A stretch of DNA of 64,000 bases, from contig CAMCWB010000008.1 of assembly GCA_945882315.1 (NCBI GenBank), positions 1-64,000 of the forward strand. The letters are read 5' to 3'. Numbering within the stretch: the stretch's first letter is position 1; every line of letters starts with the position of its first letter. The DNA comes from Bauldia litoralis. Its GTDB lineage: Bacteria > Pseudomonadota > Alphaproteobacteria > Rhizobiales > Kaistiaceae. Shown here piece after piece: positions 35,835 through 44,026 of this stretch. The position numbers and the translations under genes were made by a program. The notes under the pieces were generated by a model. It was not told the DNA's origin and ran no database searches. It worked only from the letters and a program-made list of their open reading frames with translations.

Positions 35835-37013
35835 TTACCGTTCCACGCACATGGCAACGCCCATGCCGCCGCCGATGCAAAGCGTCGCAAGACCCTTCTT
35901 CGCGTCGCGCCGCCGCATCTCGTGGAGAAGCGTGATGAGGACGCGCGCGCCCGACGCGCCGATCGGATGGCCGATGGCGATCGCGCCGCCATTGACGTTG
36001 ACGATCTCCGGGTTCCAGCCCATCCCCTTGTTGACCGCGCAGGCCTGCGCCGCGAAGGCCTCGTTGGCCTCGACGAGGTCGAGATCGTCGATCGTCCAGC
36101 CGGCTTTCTGGAGGGCCTTCTTCGAGGCCGGGATCGGCCCCGTGCCCATGACGGCCGGATCGACGCCGGCGGTCGCCCAGGAGACGATCCGGGCGAGCGG
36201 CGTCACGCCGCGCCTGGCGGCATCGGCGGCGGTCATCAGCACCACGGCGGCGGCGCCGTCATTGATGCCCGACGCATTGCCTGCCGTCACGGTACCGTCC
36301 TTCATGAAAGCCGGCTTCAGCTTGGCGAGCGAGTCGAGCGTCGCGCCGGCGCGGATATATTCGTCCTGGTCGACGGTGATATCGCCCTTGCGCGTCTTCA
36401 GCGTGACAGGAACGATCTCGTCCTTGAAGCGGCCGGCCTTCTGCGCCGCCTCGGCCTTGTTCTGCGAGGCGACGGCGAAACTGTCCTGCACCTCGCGGGT
36501 GATCTGGAATTCGCGCGCGACATTCTCGGCCGTATTGCCCATGTGATAGCCGTTGAAGGCGTCCCACAGGCCGTCGCGGATCATCGAATCGATCATCGCA
36601 TAGTCGCCCATCTTCACGCCCTGGCGGAGATGCGCGACATGCGGGGCCATCGACATCGACTCCTGCCCGCCGGCGACGATGACCTTGGCATCGCCGGTCA
36701 GGATCTGCTGCATGCCGACCGCGACGCTCCTGAGCCCCGAGCCGCAGAGCTGGTTGAGCGCCCAGGCGGTCGTCTCCTTGGGCAGCCCGGCATTGACCGA
36801 GGCCTGCCGGGCCGGGTTCTGTCCCTGCCCCGCCGTCAGGACCTGGCCGAAAATGACCTCGTCGACTTCGTCCGCCGAAACCTTTGCCCGCCCCAGCGCC
36901 TCGATGATCGCCGCCTTGCCGAGATCATGGGCCGGGATCGTGGCGAAAGCGCCATTGAAGGAGCCGACCGGCGTCCGGGCGGCGCCGGCGATGACGATGT
37001 CGTGGGCAGGCAT
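35835..37013 (-). CDS. phaA: Acetyl-CoA C-acetyltransferase (beta-ketothiolase)
   Basis: A 392-residue thiolase that condenses two acetyl-CoA to acetoacetyl-CoA. The acyl-accepting Cys90 is in [28 protein letters not shown] carries the catalytic His and CIGGGMG near the C-terminus the second cysteine (about residue 379). MAPHVAHLR and ANEAFAAQA are further family motifs. It is upstream of phaB in one operon and divergent from phaR, the standard rhizobial arrangement. Confidence 0.97.
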   Translation of the reverse strand: MPAHDIVIAGAARTPVGSFNGAFATIPAHDLGKAAIIEALGRAKVSADEVDEVIFGQVLTAGQGQNPARQASVNAGLPKETTAWALNQLCGSGLRSVAVGMQQILTGDAKVIVAGGQESMSMAPHVAHLRQGVKMGDYAMIDSMIRDGLWDAFNGYHMGNTAENVAREFQITREVQDSFAVASQNKAEAAQKAGRFKDEIVPVTLKTRKGDITVDQDEYIRAGATLDSLAKLKPAFMKDGTVTAGNASGINDGAAAVVLMTAADAARRGVTPLARIVSWATAGVDPAVMGTGPIPASKKALQKAGWTIDDLDLVEANEAFAAQACAVNKGMGWNPEIVNVNGGAIAIGHPIGASGARVLITLLHEMRRRDAKKGLATLCIGGGMGVAMCVER

Positions 37014-37179
37014 GGATAACTCCTCTGGGACTTTCAGGCAGCAGGCCGCGCTCGGGAATTGCGCGGTTCTTGCGCTTCGCGACTACAGACCGGAGCAATT
37101 TTGCTGTCAATGTTTACGATGCGCCGCGAAATCATTTTGGGCAGCGCACAAAATATTGGCGGCTCTAGGAAAAAACGCC

Positions 37180-37192
37180 TATCCTTAGGATA
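37180..37192. promoter_or_regulatory. Palindrome TATCC-tta-GGATA in the phaA/phaR control region
   Basis: A 13-bp perfect palindrome, enclosed by a second pair CCTAT (37178-37182) and ATAGG (37196-37200), in the AT-rich centre of the 274-bp divergent region between phaA and phaR. It is about 95 bases before the phaR start. A role as an operator is possible; it does not match a PhaR site that I can cite. Confidence 0.3.
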
Positions 37193-37287
37193 TTTATAGG
37201 GAAAAATTGCCAGCGTCGGACGGGAGGCTTCAGGGCACCGGCGTTGGCGATGAGGCCGGGACAGCGAGTAGGAGTTTTGGGGGAGAG

Positions 37288-37878
37288 ATGGCCAAGGACA
37301 AAGAAACGACGACGATCAAGAAATATGCAAACCGGCGTCTCTACAACACCGGGACGTCGACCTATGTGACGCTGGAAGACCTCGCCCAGATGGTCAAGAA
37401 CGGCGAGGATTTCGTCGTGTTCGACGCCAAGACCGGCGAGGAGATCACGCGCTCCGTCCTGACCCAGATCATCTTCGAGCAGGAGAACAAGGGCCAGAAC
37501 CTGCTGCCGATCACCTTCCTTCGCCAACTCATCCGCTTCTACGGCGACTCGATCCAGAACATCATCCCGACCTATCTCGATTTCTCGATCGATTCCTTCG
37601 TCCGCGACCAGGACAAGCTGCGCGGCCAGATGAAGAACGCCTTCGGCGCCAACCCGATCGACGCGATCGGCGAGCAGGTCCGCCGCAACACCGAGATGTT
37701 CGAGCAGGCGATGCGCATGTTCCTGCCTTTCGGTCCTGGCCGTCCCGACAACACCGCAGCGCGCCCGCCGGGCAGCGAGGCGCCCGCCGCTGCTCCTGCC
37801 GAAGGTGATTTCGACGCGATGCGCCGCCAGCTCGACGAGATGCAGAAGCGCCTCGACAAGCTGTCGCGGAAGGAATGA
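37288..37878 (+). CDS. phaR: Polyhydroxyalkanoate synthesis regulator PhaR
   Basis: A 196-residue regulator from ATG 37288, preceded by a GGGGGAGAG ribosome site. The N-terminal DNA-binding domain (TIKKYANRRLYNTGTSTYVT, from residue 8) and the following accumulation-associated region (EEITRSVLTQIIFEQENKGQ; LPITFLRQLIRFYGDSIQ) are unmistakable. The C-terminus is a short coiled coil (MRRQLDEMQKRLDKLSRKE). PhaR represses phasin and its own genes and binds PHB granules, releasing DNA when polymer accumulates. It diverges from phaA-phaB. Confidence 0.96.
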   Translation: MAKDKETTTIKKYANRRLYNTGTSTYVTLEDLAQMVKNGEDFVVFDAKTGEEITRSVLTQIIFEQENKGQNLLPITFLRQLIRFYGDSIQNIIPTYLDFSIDSFVRDQDKLRGQMKNAFGANPIDAIGEQVRRNTEMFEQAMRMFLPFGPGRPDNTAARPPGSEAPAAAPAEGDFDAMRRQLDEMQKRLDKLSRKE

Positions 37879-37882
37879 TCTT

Positions 37883-37974
37883 GTAGGGTGGGCGAAGGCG
37901 CGTAGCGCCGTGCCCACGCTGTAGCGCAACGGATAGCAACCGGTGGGCACGGCCATCGGCCTTTGCCCACCTAC
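37883..37974. repeat. 92-bp palindromic intergenic element
   Basis: Ends GTAGGGTGGGCGAAGG (37883-37898) and CCTTTGCCCACCTAC (37960-37974) are inverted repeats with one base inserted. Inside lie GGCGC-gta-GCGCC and GTGCCCAC/GTGGGCAC (37910-37917 and 37943-37950), so nested hairpins can form. It starts four bases after the phaR stop and ends 22 bases before the convergent GGDEF/EAL gene stop. It has no coding capacity and looks like a non-autonomous repeat that may also terminate transcription. Confidence 0.65.
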
Positions 37975-37996
37975 CGACTGAAGAGTAATGGCAGCG

Positions 37997-39787
37997 TCAG
38001 CTCCGGTTCGACACCGTTGACGGCGCGGCTTCGGCCGGCCATTGCATGACCGCCGTGCCGGCAAGCGTGCCCTGGATATAGGTGACGCCGTAGCCGGCCA
38101 ATATTTCCGCCGTCGCTTCGTCGCCGACCCATTCCGCCACCGTCTCGGCGCCGAGATTGCTGGCGAGATCGACGAGGGCGCGCACGAACACCTGGTTCTC
38201 GCGGTTGTTGGGAAGATCCTCGGCGAAAGCGCCGTCGATCTTGATCGTATCGATCTCGAGCGTCTGGAGATTGCGGAAGGACGTGTGGCCGGCGCCGAAA
38301 TCGTCGATCGCGACGCGGCAGCCGAGATCGTGCACGAAGCCGATGAAATGCTCGGTCTCGGCGATATTCTCGATTACCGAGGATTCGGTGATTTCGATCG
38401 TCAGCCTCTCGCCGACGCTGCGGTTGGCGGTCAGCGTCGCGGCGAGGCGGGCCAGCCAGTCGCTGTCGCCGGTCGTCGCGACCGAGACGTTGATGGAAAG
38501 CTTCGCTTCCGGCGTGGAGACCAGCACGCCCAGCGCCAGTTCCAGTGACCGGTAGTCGAGGAGCCGGATGAGGCCCAGCCGTTCGGAAAGCGGCACGAAC
38601 TCCCGCGCCGGCACGATGGTTCCGTCGAGCCGCACCAGGCGGGCAAGCGCTTCGTGATAGGCCGGCCGCCTCGTCTTGACGTCGATGATCGGCTCGAAGG
38701 CAAGCTTGATGCGGCGATCGTTCAGCGCCGTCACCAGTTCCGCCGAGCGCGCCGCGTTTTCGCGGCGGGCGGCCATGCGTTCCGGCGAGCTGGCATAGGC
38801 GACGAAGCGGCCGATGCCGCGCTCGCGCGCCAGCTCCAGCGCCTCCTGCACATGCGCCGTCGCATCGCTGACGAGGTTGCCATGGCGCGGCAGCGCGACG
38901 CCGCCGATCGAAACCGTCGCCGCGACCGCGCCGCTGTCGGTCTCGATGACGCCTTCCCTGACCGTCGTCAGGAAGCGCTCAGCCGCGACCAGCATATGGC
39001 TCTCGTCGCAATTCATCAGCACGAGGCCGAGCTTGTTGCCGGAATAGCGGCCGATCGCATCGCCGTCGCGGAGCGCCCCCTTGATGCGCCGCGCCACGCC
39101 GGCAAAAACCTGGTCGGCGATGGCATAGCCATAAGCGGTGTTGATCGCCCGGAAATTATCGACCGCGGCGATCAGGAACGCGGCCGGCGCGCGCAGCCGG
39201 CGCGCATTGGTGATCACGTCGCCGAGGGTCAGGAGGAGCTGCGAGCGGTTGAAATAGCCGGTCAGTTCGTCATAGCGCGACAGGTAGGCGAGCCGCTGCT
39301 CGCGCTCGTAGCGCTCGTTGATGACGCGGATGACGCCATGGGCGCGCACCGGCCGGCCGGACGCGCCGCCATACCAGCGCCCGATATCCTCGATCCAGAG
39401 GACGCCTTCGGGCCGCTTGTGCGGCAGGAAGGCATACTGGACCTGATAGGGAACACCCGAGCCCTCGTCCTGGGCGACGCTGTTGAGCACCGCCTCGTGG
39501 CGGCTCGACAGGTTCGACGGGTCGAGATAGGCGCCGAAGCTCCGTCCGGTGGAGACCTCTTCCAGCGCACCGACCTTCAGGATGTCGAGAACGTTGGCGC
39601 CCCAGCGGATCGTGTCGTCGCCGACGCTCCAGTCGTAGAGCACCTCGCCGACCGCCGTCAGGATGTCGTCCGCGCCGGTGACGTGGAGCGGATCGCCGCT
39701 GCCCGCCGTCTTGAGGGCGGTCGGTTCCCGGTTCCGTTCGGCAGGTTTCACGCGACTGGCCTGCTTTTCTCGAAAAAGGGACGGCAC
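37997..39787 (-). CDS. GGDEF/EAL protein, probable c-di-GMP phosphodiesterase
   Basis: A 596-residue cytoplasmic protein. Residues about 50-155 form a PAS-like domain, 165-330 a GGDEF domain whose active site is degenerate (SGNKL where GGDEF is expected), and 345-585 an EAL domain. EAL landmarks are retained: YHEALARL, INVSVAT, IEITES, AIDDFGAGHTSF, IKIDGAF, VAEWV and YIQGTLAG. It therefore probably hydrolyses c-di-GMP, with the GGDEF part as a regulatory module. No membrane segment is visible. The convergent neighbour is phaR. Confidence 0.9.
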   Translation of the reverse strand: MPSLFREKQASRVKPAERNREPTALKTAGSGDPLHVTGADDILTAVGEVLYDWSVGDDTIRWGANVLDILKVGALEEVSTGRSFGAYLDPSNLSSRHEAVLNSVAQDEGSGVPYQVQYAFLPHKRPEGVLWIEDIGRWYGGASGRPVRAHGVIRVINERYEREQRLAYLSRYDELTGYFNRSQLLLTLGDVITNARRLRAPAAFLIAAVDNFRAINTAYGYAIADQVFAGVARRIKGALRDGDAIGRYSGNKLGLVLMNCDESHMLVAAERFLTTVREGVIETDSGAVAATVSIGGVALPRHGNLVSDATAHVQEALELARERGIGRFVAYASSPERMAARRENAARSAELVTALNDRRIKLAFEPIIDVKTRRPAYHEALARLVRLDGTIVPAREFVPLSERLGLIRLLDYRSLELALGVLVSTPEAKLSINVSVATTGDSDWLARLAATLTANRSVGERLTIEITESSVIENIAETEHFIGFVHDLGCRVAIDDFGAGHTSFRNLQTLEIDTIKIDGAFAEDLPNNRENQVFVRALVDLASNLGAETVAEWVGDEATAEILAGYGVTYIQGTLAGTAVMQWPAEAAPSTVSNRS

Positions 39788-39898
39788 GAAGTGGCCGGAC
39801 CTTGGCCGGGCAGGCGTTAAGGAAGCGCCAAATGCCGCCGCGATGCACCCCGGCGGGCCCTCTGTCGTGAAAAGGCAGTTAATGGAATCTGTAAGTCT

Positions 39899-40312
39899 TT
39901 AAACCGCGTCGACGTTATGGCCGAGGGAGATGTCGCGTGTCGCCGTCTTGATGGTGATCGAGAAGCCGGCGATGACGTCGAAAAGCGCGATGGCCGTCAG
40001 GATCAGGAAGACCGACTGGGCCGCGACGCCGGCGACGATGAACTCGACCACATAGACGATCAGGACGATCGTCGAGAGGACATGGTTCGAGATGGTGTTC
40101 TGGCTGGCGCGAGCCGCCTTCGACACCTCGACGAAGAGCATGGCGATGGCGAACAGGATGAGGACGTCGCCGAGCTTCAGCGACCAGACCGCCCCCGAGA
40201 TCATGGTGACGCTGAAAAGCTGCGTCGCCCAGGGGTCGGCGCCGGACATCGTATAACCGACGAGATTGTAGAGGATGAGCGGCAGGATGGTGAGCGGGAT
40301 CGCTTGCAGCAT
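39899..40312 (-). CDS. Conserved small membrane protein
   Basis: A 137-residue protein (MLQAIPLTILPLILYNLVGY) with four predicted membrane helices at about residues 3-22, 33-62, 78-100 and 104-122. It contains no catalytic motif that I recognise. Similar proteins occur widely in Hyphomicrobiales without assigned function. It is on the same strand as rpmF and mtgA but separated from rpmF by a strong terminator, so it has its own promoter. Confidence 0.78.
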   Translation of the reverse strand: MLQAIPLTILPLILYNLVGYTMSGADPWATQLFSVTMISGAVWSLKLGDVLILFAIAMLFVEVSKAARASQNTISNHVLSTIVLIVYVVEFIVAGVAAQSVFLILTAIALFDVIAGFSITIKTATRDISLGHNVDAV

Positions 40313-40390
40313 GATGCGGTCTCTCGGCGCTTCGGTCGGTCGGAGGCTGACCCGTCAGCCGCCGAATATGCGCCAGATCCGTGCCGAACC

Positions 40391-40410
40391 GAAGCCCAAT
40401 ATGGGCTTTT
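40391..40410 (+). terminator. Hairpin GAAGCCC-aatat-GGGCTTTT
   Basis: Short stem AAGCCC/GGGCTT followed by TT on the plus strand, in the gap between rpmF and the small membrane protein gene. It is weaker than the neighbouring rpmF terminator and no plus-strand gene ends here, so its function is doubtful. Confidence 0.3.
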
Positions 40411-40433
40411 CCGCCGCCAGCCCGCAAAATGAA

Positions 40434-40455
40434 AAGGCCGGCAAGAGCCGGCCTT
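40434..40455 (-). terminator. Rho-independent terminator of rpmF
   Basis: On the minus strand AAGGCCGGC-tctt-GCCGGCCTT, a nine-base perfect stem with a four-base loop, followed by TTCATTTTG. It lies 22 bases after the rpmF stop codon. Confidence 0.8.
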
Positions 40456-40477
40456 CATCGAGCCCGGGACGCCGGTC

Positions 40478-40663
40478 TCAGCCTTCGGTCTTCGGCTCCA
40501 GCACCTGCCGGCCGCGATACATGCCGGACTTCAGGTCGATGTGGTGCGGACGCCGGAGTTCGCCGGAATCCTTGTCTTCGACATAGGTCGGTGCCTTCAG
40601 CGCATCGGCGGAGCGGCGGAAGCCACGCTTCATGCGCGAGGTCTTACGTTTCGGGACAGCCAT
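40478..40663 (-). CDS. rpmF: 50S ribosomal protein L32
   Basis: A 61-residue protein, [20 protein letters not shown], with the standard bL32 N-terminus and [19 protein letters not shown] in the middle. It is the cysteine-free, zinc-independent form seen in alphaproteobacteria. A clear hairpin terminator follows. mtgA lies 48 bases upstream on the same strand. Confidence 0.98.
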   Translation of the reverse strand: MAVPKRKTSRMKRGFRRSADALKAPTYVEDKDSGELRRPHHIDLKSGMYRGRQVLEPKTEG

Positions 40664-40711
40664 GATAGTTCCTCGGAAATCTTTGCAATTGTGGGCGCCT
40701 TATAGCGACCA

Positions 40712-41434
40712 TCACGGGGCGAGGCAATCGGTATAGCCGCCGGCCTTGCGCGCCCGTTCCAGGATGGTGGTCGCCCGGGCCATCATGCGGGGGCCGGGCT
40801 GGCCCGGATTCCGGGCCTCGGGATTGGGCAGGGCCGCCACCAGGAGGGCGGCCTGGAGATCGCCCAGTTCCGCCGCGGGCCGGCCGAAATAGTGGCGCGC
40901 CGCGGCTTCCGCGCCGAAAATGCCGGGTCCGAGCTCGGCGATGTTCAGGTAGATTTCCATCAGCCGGCGCTTGCCGAGCACCAGGTCGGCATAGAGCGCC
41001 AGCGGGATCTCGAAGGCCTTGCGGACATAGGACCGCGAATTCCACAGGAAAAGGTTCTTGACCGTCTGCATGGCGATCGTGGAGGCGCCCCGCTGCGGAC
41101 CATCCCCATTGTCCATGACCTTGTCGAGTTCCGCCCAATCGACGCCGCCATGGCTGCAATAGCGGCCATCCTCGGCCATGATGGCGCCCGCGACGAGCGA
41201 CGGAGCCATCATCTCGAGCGGCACCCATTGGCGCTCGATCGGCCCGCTCACGACGCGCTCATAGATCATCAGCGTCGAGACCGGCGGCACGACGATATAG
41301 AGGATCGTCAGCACCAGCGGGATCGCCGCAACGACCAGCGCCGCGCGCCACAGGCGGCCGCCGATCCCGCGCCGCGCCCGTTCCGGCTCCGGCGGCGCCA
41401 TGCGCTCCCGCGGCTTTTGCTTCGGCTTGGCCAT
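40712..41434 (-). CDS. mtgA: Monofunctional peptidoglycan transglycosylase
   Basis: A 240-residue inner-membrane GT51 enzyme that polymerises lipid II into glycan chains. One membrane helix is at about residues 31-54. The catalytic motif AEDGRYCSHGGVDW places Glu88 in the usual position; RGASTIAMQTVKNLFLW and KRRLMEIYLNIAELGPGIFG are the other GT51 motifs. No transpeptidase domain is fused, as expected. It precedes rpmF and diverges from the polyprenyl synthetase gene. Confidence 0.96.
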   Translation of the reverse strand: MAKPKQKPRERMAPPEPERARRGIGGRLWRAALVVAAIPLVLTILYIVVPPVSTLMIYERVVSGPIERQWVPLEMMAPSLVAGAIMAEDGRYCSHGGVDWAELDKVMDNGDGPQRGASTIAMQTVKNLFLWNSRSYVRKAFEIPLALYADLVLGKRRLMEIYLNIAELGPGIFGAEAAARHYFGRPAAELGDLQAALLVAALPNPEARNPGQPGPRMMARATTILERARKAGGYTDCLAP

Positions 41435-41509
41435 CGCTCCGGCTTAAAGGCGGTACGCCGCCGGCGCAATCGCACCGGCTTGACGGCATGACGCTTTCGC
41501 CGCAAGCGG

Positions 41510-42415
41510 ATGCGCATGAACCAGGATTTCTCCGCCCGCCTGCAGGCGATCGCCACCGACACCGAAAAAACCCTCGACCGGCTGCTCTCCGAAAGGCCGG
41601 GCCCGGGCGAGACGGCAAGGCCGGAGCGCCTGATCGCCGCCATGCGCTATGGCGCGCTCGGCGCCGGCAAGCGAATACGTCCTTTTCTGCTCGTCGAATG
41701 CGCCGGCCTCTTCGGCGCTTCGGGTCAACCGGTGCTGGAAGCCGCCGCCGCGCTCGAATGCGTCCATTGCTACAGCCTCGTCCATGACGACCTGCCGGCG
41801 ATGGACGATGACGATCTCAGGCGCGGCCGTCCGACGGTCCACAGGCAGTTCGACGAGGCGACGGCGATCCTGGCCGGCGATGCGCTGCTCACCCTCGCCT
41901 TCGATATCCTCGCCGGAATCGACGCCGACGCCGCGACGCGCATCGAACTCGTCGCCGGCCTGGCGCGCGCCGCCGGCATCGGTGGCATGGCCGGCGGCCA
42001 GATGCTCGACATCGACGCCGAAGGGAAGCGCCTTGACGAAGACGCGACCTTGCGCCTGCAGGCGATGAAGACCGGCGCGCTGCTCCGCTATGGCTGCGAG
42101 GCCGGCGCCATCATCAGCGGGGCCAGCCCGGACGAGCGGACCCGCATGGTCGATTTCGGCCAGCGCATCGGCAAGGCCTTCCAGCTTGCCGACGATCTGA
42201 TCGACGCCACCGGCGACGCCGCCACGGCCGGCAAGGCGACCGCCAAGGACGCTGCGCAGGGCAAGGCGACGCTGGTCGCACTGCACAGCGTCGAACGCGC
42301 CCGCGCCATCCTCGCCGACACCGTCGCCGGCGCCATCGCGACCCTGGCGCCCTTCGGCACCCGCGCCACCGCCCTTGCCGACGCCGCCCGTTTCATCGCA
42401 TCGCGAAGCAGCTAG
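41510..42415 (+). CDS. ispA: Polyprenyl (farnesyl) diphosphate synthase
   Basis: A 301-residue trans-prenyltransferase. The first Asp-rich motif DDLPAMDDDDLRRGRP starts at residue 93 with two extra residues between the Asp pairs, the pattern of bacterial (type II) farnesyl diphosphate synthases; the second motif is DDLIDATGD. GGKRIRPFL-type sequence is present as GAGKRIRPFL. It joins isopentenyl and allylic diphosphates to supply undecaprenyl, quinone and other isoprenoids. The start may be ATG 41510 or 41516. Confidence 0.94.
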   Translation: MRMNQDFSARLQAIATDTEKTLDRLLSERPGPGETARPERLIAAMRYGALGAGKRIRPFLLVECAGLFGASGQPVLEAAAALECVHCYSLVHDDLPAMDDDDLRRGRPTVHRQFDEATAILAGDALLTLAFDILAGIDADAATRIELVAGLARAAGIGGMAGGQMLDIDAEGKRLDEDATLRLQAMKTGALLRYGCEAGAIISGASPDERTRMVDFGQRIGKAFQLADDLIDATGDAATAGKATAKDAAQGKATLVALHSVERARAILADTVAGAIATLAPFGTRATALADAARFIASRSS

Positions 42416-42492
42416 CGCGGCGGGAGCCGCCGGTTGACCGGAGCCTGTCGCCGACCTATTCGACGGTAGCGTTGTTTTCACCCGAGGCGTCC

Positions 42493-42603
42493 ATGTTCGA
42501 GCCGCTCAAGAAGGTTTTCGTCTCGGCCCTGATCGTCGCCGCCATCGTCGGCCTGATGGTCGCCGTCATGGTACTCGGCGAGATCGCCTCGCGCTTCTTC
42601 TGA
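42493..42603 (+). CDS. Predicted 36-residue single-span membrane peptide
   Basis: An open frame from ATG 42493, MFEPLKKVFVSALIVAAIVG onward, ending GEIASRFF with TGA 42601-42603. It has a short amphipathic basic start and one hydrophobic helix of about 24 residues. CCGAGGCG seven bases upstream could bind the ribosome. It lies 77 bases behind ispA and converges on the glycerate kinase gene eight bases away. Small membrane peptides of this sort are common, but no homology is claimed and expression is unproven. Confidence 0.5.
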   Translation: MFEPLKKVFVSALIVAAIVGLMVAVMVLGEIASRFF

Positions 42604-42611
42604 CCGGCGCG

Positions 42612-43865
42612 TCAGAGGATGAGAATCGCGCGGAAATCGTTGACGTTGGTGAGCGTCGGCCCGGTGACGACGAGGTCGTCCAGCGCGTCGAACAGGCTGT
42701 AGCTGTCATTGGCCGCCAGCAGCGCCGCCGCATCGATGCCCTTCGCGGCGGCCCGCGCCAGCGTATCGGGCGTCACGATCGCTCCGGCATTGGCCTCGCT
42801 GCCGTCGATCCCGTCGGTGTCGCCGGCAAGCGCGAAGATGCCTTCGGCGCCGTCCAGTTCAAGCGCCAGCCCGGCGAGAAATTCCGTGTTGCGCCCGCCG
42901 CGTCCCCTGCCCCGGAGCGTAACCGTCGTCTCGCCGCCGGAGAGAACCACGAGCGGCGACCCGTTCCGGTGTCGCGCCACCGCGTCGGCCGCCATCGCGC
43001 TGCCGACCTCGCGAGCTTCGCCTTCGATCGCATCGCCGAGGATGATCGGCTCGACGCCCGCCTGGCGGGCCGCCGCCGCCGCCGCTTCCAGGCTCGCCTT
43101 CGGCGCCGCGATGACGGTCGTGGTCGCCTGCCGGAGGCGGTGGTCGCCGGGCTTCGGCGTCTCGTCGCTGGATTTTGCCAGACGACGCGTCACGGAAGCC
43201 GGGGCAACGATGCCGTAGCGCAGGAGGATCGCCCGGGCTTGTGAGAAGGTCGTCGGATCGGCGACCGTTGGCGCCGAAGCGATCACCGCCGGATCGTCGC
43301 CGGGAACGTCCGAGATCAGCAGCGAAACGACTTTTGCCGGATGCGCGGCCGCGGCAAGCCGGCCGCCCTTGATCGCCGAGAGATGTTTGCGGACCGTGTT
43401 CATCTCGGTGATCGTTGCGCCGGAGGAAAGCAGGGCCCGGTTGACCGCCTGCTTGTCTTCGAGCGACAGGTCGTCGGCCGGCAGCGTCATCAGCGCCGAA
43501 CCGCCGCCGGATATCAGGCAGAGCACCAGATCGTCGGCGCCGGCGCTCTCCGCCATCGCCAGGATTCGCCGCGCCGCTGCTTCACCGCGTGCGTCGGGCA
43601 CCGGATGCGACGCTTCGACGATCTCGATCTGCCGGCAGGCCACGGCATGACCGTCGCGCGTCACGACCAGGCCTTCGATCGGTCCGTCCCAGTTGTCCTC
43701 GACTGCCTTTGCCATTGCCGCCGATGCCTTGCCAGCGCCGATGACGATAAGGCGCCCGCCGGGCGCGGCCGGCAGGAAACCGGGCACGATCTTGCCGGGC
43801 AGGGCCGCCGCGATCGCCGCCTCGAAGAGCGACCCCAGGAACGCCTTTTCCTCTCCGGGCCTCAC
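42612..43865 (-). CDS. Glycerate 2-kinase (MOFRL family)
   Basis: A 417-residue kinase. The N-terminal DUF4147 domain shows LIVIGAGKASAAMAKAVEDN, the phosphate-binding SGGGSALM segment and EMNTVRKHLSAIKGGRLA. The C-terminal MOFRL domain has VLSGGETTVTLRGRGRGGRN and LAGDTDGIDGSEANAGAIV. The family phosphorylates D-glycerate to 2-phosphoglycerate in serine-cycle, tartrate or hydroxypyruvate use (GckA/TtuD). The gene stands alone on the minus strand. Confidence 0.95.
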   Translation of the reverse strand: MRPGEEKAFLGSLFEAAIAAALPGKIVPGFLPAAPGGRLIVIGAGKASAAMAKAVEDNWDGPIEGLVVTRDGHAVACRQIEIVEASHPVPDARGEAAARRILAMAESAGADDLVLCLISGGGSALMTLPADDLSLEDKQAVNRALLSSGATITEMNTVRKHLSAIKGGRLAAAAHPAKVVSLLISDVPGDDPAVIASAPTVADPTTFSQARAILLRYGIVAPASVTRRLAKSSDETPKPGDHRLRQATTTVIAAPKASLEAAAAAARQAGVEPIILGDAIEGEAREVGSAMAADAVARHRNGSPLVVLSGGETTVTLRGRGRGGRNTEFLAGLALELDGAEGIFALAGDTDGIDGSEANAGAIVTPDTLARAAAKGIDAAALLAANDSYSLFDALDDLVVTGPTLTNVNDFRAILIL

Positions 43866-44026
43866 ATCCGTTCTCCTTTATTAAGCATTACGCCGGCTTT
43901 CCCGCGGCTCCGCCGCCCGGTGGACCGCACATTAACAATATCCAGAGAGTTGCATTGTATCGCGGTCTGAAAGCCTGCAACGAAATAGTGGGCCACTGAC
44001 AATTATGACAGGACTGGCGGCACTCC

